Source: UBA724 sp049596815 (GTDB taxonomy: Bacteria; Bacteroidota; Bacteroidia; Flavobacteriales; Flavobacteriaceae). From it: a stretch of 8,376 nt of DNA. How positions within the stretch are numbered: the stretch's first letter is position 1; each line of letters starts with the position of its first letter. The notes beneath the pieces are model-generated. The model saw nothing but the letters and a program-made list of their open reading frames with translations. It did not search any database and was not told the origin of the DNA. Made by a program: the position numbers and the translations under genes. Positions 5,824 to 8,376 of the stretch are shown one piece after another. The stretch lies in assembly GCA_049596815.1 (NCBI GenBank), contig JBMYLY010000059.1:1-8376 (forward strand), read 5' to 3'.

Positions 5824-7370
5824 TACCAAAAATTCGAAATACCTATTTTGTTTTCGGAGCTGTCCAAGCGGGCATCGGTTTGTTGGTCTTAAGTACTGCC
5901 CTATTCAATAAAAGTCCTGAGAGTTGGTTGTTGTTTGTGGCGTTGACACTCCTTGTTTCGGGAGGTATATGCTACACCCATGCACTTTATAACCGCACTC
6001 TGCCAGGAATTAAAAACAATGGAGTATGGCACAAGGGGCTTACCAGTCGTGGCTGGGGCGCTTGGGTATTGGGAGTGGTATTGACAGCCTTTTATGTGGC
6101 TTTGTATTGGTACCCCGAAACGTTGGGCTACAATCCAAAGGGAACCAGCTCCGGACTGGTCGGTTTTTTTGACCCTTTAAGTCTGTTGCTCAATGGAAAA
6201 CCCGCCAGCCAATGGTTTGTCTATGGTACACTCTACACACTGGCCATTCTTGTTTTTGGGTATAAGTTTATTCGCAAATACCGCCACAACAGGTATCAGG
6301 TAGTACGCACCATTTCGGTAATGTTTTTCCAATTGGGGTTTGCTTTTCTCATCCCCGAAATTTTGGCCAAGCTCAATCCCCAACAAGCCTATTTCAATAT
6401 GGACTTGAAAAATATGTGGCCTTTGGACTACGACTTTTTTTATGACTGGCACCTTAACAACCTTATCAAAAGCGGTTCCTTAGGGATGTTTATGCTGATG
6501 TTTGGTTTGGGAATGGTGGTGCTCATTTCACCCATTTTGACATATTTTTTTGGCAAACGATGGTATTGTTCTTGGGTTTGTGGTTGTGGTGGTTTGGCCG
6601 AAACAGCCGGAGATCCTTTTCGTCAACTATCGAGTAAAAAAAGGTGGGTGTGGCAACTGGAGCGATGGTCGGTTCATCTGGTTTTATTTTTTGTTAGCGT
6701 CATGACCTTGGCTGTTTTGTACAGCTATCTTGGTAAATACAACCCACTTTTTGGACTGACACAGGACCGTTTTGTCTATGGCAGTATCGGATTGATGGTT
6801 TTGCTTGCTGGGGTGATTTTTATTTACAAGAGAAAAAAACTCAACAAAGACGCCTTGATGACCATGGGTACTTTGGGCGCCATTGTCATCACCCTTATGT
6901 TAATGAATCACAGTGCTGACGCCAAGCAACTGTTTTTTGTGAATAGCTACAAGCTCAGGGAGTGGTATGGGTTCGGTATTGGTGCCGCGTTTAGCGGGGT
7001 GATTGGTGTGGGGTTCTACCCTATTTTAGGCAGTCGGGTGTGGTGCCGATTTGGTTGTCCAATGGCAGCCATATTGGGATTGCAACAACGATTGTTTTCA
7101 AAGTTTAGGATTACCACCAACGGGGGGCAATGCATATCGTGTGGCAATTGCTCTGTTTATTGTGAAATGGGCATTGACGTACGTGCCTATGCCCAAAAAG
7201 GCGAACATATCGTTCGGTCGTCTTGTGTGGGTTGTGGTATCTGCTCGGCTGTATGTCCTCGGGGGGTGCTCAAACTGGAGAATGTAGCCCCTAAAAACCG
7301 CATGGACCATCAAAACTTGATCATGGACACCCCACCCGATTTGTTGGATGCGATAAAACTACCCTCGTGA
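5820..7370 (+). CDS. Polytopic membrane 4Fe-4S protein (NapH/CcoG-like)
   Basis: This 516-residue inner-membrane protein has about ten hydrophobic segments, near residues 8-28, 34-54, 81-98, 133-150, 164-183, 219-243, 284-303, 319-337, 346-364 and 385-404. A conserved loop holds C250-x3-C254-x-C256 (WYCSWVCGCGG). A second motif, C409-x3-C413 (VWCRFGCP), leads into a soluble C-terminal ferredoxin domain with two [4Fe-4S] motifs: C438-x2-C441-x2-C444-x3-C448 and C469-x2-C472-x2-C475-x3-C479-P. These features match the NapH/NosR/CcoG type, whose members move electrons between the quinone pool and Fe-S or flavin partners. The start overlaps the flavoprotein stop as ATGA, suggesting a two-component electron-transfer complex. 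Residues 190-215 and the Trp-rich loops between helices are unlike textbook NapH, so this may be a separate subfamily. Direction of electron flow and substrate are unknown. Confidence 0.88.
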   Translation: MIPKIRNTYFVFGAVQAGIGLLVLSTALFNKSPESWLLFVALTLLVSGGICYTHALYNRTLPGIKNNGVWHKGLTSRGWGAWVLGVVLTAFYVALYWYPETLGYNPKGTSSGLVGFFDPLSLLLNGKPASQWFVYGTLYTLAILVFGYKFIRKYRHNRYQVVRTISVMFFQLGFAFLIPEILAKLNPQQAYFNMDLKNMWPLDYDFFYDWHLNNLIKSGSLGMFMLMFGLGMVVLISPILTYFFGKRWYCSWVCGCGGLAETAGDPFRQLSSKKRWVWQLERWSVHLVLFFVSVMTLAVLYSYLGKYNPLFGLTQDRFVYGSIGLMVLLAGVIFIYKRKKLNKDALMTMGTLGAIVITLMLMNHSADAKQLFFVNSYKLREWYGFGIGAAFSGVIGVGFYPILGSRVWCRFGCPMAAILGLQQRLFSKFRITTNGGQCISCGNCSVYCEMGIDVRAYAQKGEHIVRSSCVGCGICSAVCPRGVLKLENVAPKNRMDHQNLIMDTPPDLLDAIKLPS

Positions 7371-8053
7371 CCCCAAGTATCACTGTCATCATACCGGCAT
7401 ACAACGAGGCTCCTTCTATTGGCATGGTATTAAAAGACATTCCCGATTTGGTTTCGGAAGTTATCGTAGTCGACAACGGCTCCACAGACAATACCGCCCA
7501 AGTGGCGCAGAAACAAGGTGCCACCGTATACCACGAACCCCGTAAAGGCTATGGCTATGCCTGTCTGAAGGGTTTGGAAAAGTGTAGCAAAAATCCACCT
7601 GATATTGTGGTTTTTTTAGATGGAGACTACTCCGACTATCCGGAACAGCTGACCGAAATGGTAGCACCCATCATCGAGAACAAAGCCGATTTTGTAGTGG
7701 GTGCCAGAGTTGCCCATCTTCGAGAGAGGGGTGCCATGACTTTTCCACAAATTTTTGGAAATACATTGGCTACCACCCTGATGAAATGGTTTTTTGGAGC
7801 GCGGTTTACAGACTTGGGGCCATTTCGTGCGATTCGTTATGAAAAATTGATGGCGTTGGGCATGACCGACAAAACCTATGGTTGGACTGTTGAAATGCAA
7901 CTCAAAGTACTCAAACAAAAAATAAGTTACCTAGAAATCCCTGTAAAATACCGGAATAGAATAGGGGTTTCAAAAGTTTCAGGAACCATAAAAGGTGCTA
8001 TATTTGCCGGTGTAAAAATCCTCTATTGGATTTTTAAATATACACTCAGGTAA
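7367..8053 (+). CDS. Family 2 glycosyltransferase, DPM1/polyprenyl-phosphate type
   Basis: This is a 228-residue GT-A fold transferase. Motifs are TVIIPAYNEAPSIGMVL at 6-22, EVIVVDNGSTDNT at 31-43, the GYGYACLKGL segment at 61-70, and the metal-binding VVFLDGDYSD at 81-90 with the Asp85-x-Asp87 pair. The later region QIFGNTLATTLMKWFFG (128-144) and FTDLGPFRAIR (147-157) is typical of the dolichyl/undecaprenyl-phosphate sugar synthases. There is a hydrophobic C-terminal stretch at about 207-226 but no firm membrane anchor. It differs from the TIGR04283 transferase 2 often found with ArsS, which has a PGRARQMN-like segment rather than GYGYACLKGL. The start is GTG, overlapping the previous stop as GTGA. 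The likely reaction is sugar transfer from a nucleotide sugar to a lipid phosphate carrier; the sugar is unknown. Confidence 0.88.
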   Translation: MTPSITVIIPAYNEAPSIGMVLKDIPDLVSEVIVVDNGSTDNTAQVAQKQGATVYHEPRKGYGYACLKGLEKCSKNPPDIVVFLDGDYSDYPEQLTEMVAPIIENKADFVVGARVAHLRERGAMTFPQIFGNTLATTLMKWFFGARFTDLGPFRAIRYEKLMALGMTDKTYGWTVEMQLKVLKQKISYLEIPVKYRNRIGVSKVSGTIKGAIFAGVKILYWIFKYTLR

Positions 8054-8376
8054 ATGGATTTTGATTGGGCCGACATCCTCATTCCACTCTCCGCCCTTTT
8101 GATGGGCTTATATGCCCTCGCTCTTGTGCTAATTTTTCTGTATGCAATTAGTCAATTAAGCTTGTTGGTTAACTACCTACGAAACAAAAACAAAAAAGAC
8201 CAATCCCCAAAATTTGACCTTAACAATCCTAAAGAAATACCCCATGTTACGGTACAATTGCCGGTCTATAACGAATTGTATGTCATCGAAAGACTGCTAG
8301 ACCATGTGGCTAAAATAGAATATCCCAAAGATAAGTTTGAGGTTCAGGTACTAGACGATTCTACAGACGAGTCTGT
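8054..8376 (+). CDS. Cellulose-synthase-like membrane family 2 glycosyltransferase (3' part beyond window)
   Basis: The reading frame opens with ATG directly after the TAA of the preceding gene and is still open after 107 codons at the window edge. Residues 8-40 form one long hydrophobic membrane segment followed by a basic, Lys/Asn-rich linker (41-60). The GT-A domain then begins with HVTVQLPVYNE (64-74), a helix with KIEYPKDKFEVQ (87-98), and LDDSTDES (100-107), the first nucleotide-binding Asp motif. This pattern matches the large processive or mannosyl/glucosyltransferase group related to CelA and usually has additional C-terminal membrane helices and DxD and QxxRW motifs, which would lie outside the window. 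Immediate abutment to the upstream transferase makes it the ninth gene of the operon. Product polymer or glycolipid cannot be told from this part. Confidence 0.85.
   Translation, partial: MDFDWADILIPLSALLMGLYALALVLIFLYAISQLSLLVNYLRNKNKKDQSPKFDLNNPKEIPHVTVQLPVYNELYVIERLLDHVAKIEYPKDKFEVQVLDDSTDES

Overview
The window reads as chromosomal DNA of a Bacteroidota bacterium, perhaps a Cytophagales- or Flavobacteriia-type marine or sediment organism. The evidence is a promoter matching the Bacteroidota TTG / TAnnTTTG consensus, A-rich translation starts without clear Shine-Dalgarno sites, and the protein types present. The finer taxonomic placement is a guess. All genes lie on the + strand and coding density is nearly complete. 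No RNA gene, CRISPR array, insertion sequence or convincing terminator is visible.

Layout. Positions 38-1036 hold a class I fructose-1,6-bisphosphatase (fbp), apparently a separate unit. A 62-base gap (1037-1098) carries a good promoter candidate and a three-part TTTGAG/CTCAAA repeat. From 1099 to the window end runs one tightly coupled operon of nine genes: an AhpD-like CxxC protein; the radical SAM protein ArsS; a TIGR04282 (DUF2064) glycosyltransferase; a trimeric-type purine nucleoside phosphorylase; a secreted DUF547 protein; a two-dinucleotide FAD/NAD(P)H oxidoreductase; a polytopic membrane protein with two [4Fe-4S] motifs; a DPM1-like family 2 glycosyltransferase; and the start of a membrane cellulose-synthase-like family 2 glycosyltransferase cut by the window edge. 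From arsS onward each start codon overlaps or directly abuts the previous stop codon.

How the genes may work together. ArsS-family enzymes are linked to arsenosugar biosynthesis, in which the 5'-deoxyadenosyl group of SAM becomes attached to dimethylated arsenic. A phosphorylase could then remove adenine and a glycosyltransferase could add the aglycone. The phosphorylase here has Asp where human PNP has Asn243 and Ile where it has His257. Both changes fit an adenine nucleoside lacking a 5'-OH, which is what ArsS would supply. The following DUF547 / flavoprotein / membrane Fe-S block looks like a redox module attached to the pathway, and the two terminal glycosyltransferases suggest a membrane or polyprenyl-linked end product. 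No arsenite methyltransferase (arsM), arsR or arsenic efflux gene is in the window, so the link to arsenic is inferred from family membership. The extended operon as a pathway is the most interesting feature here.
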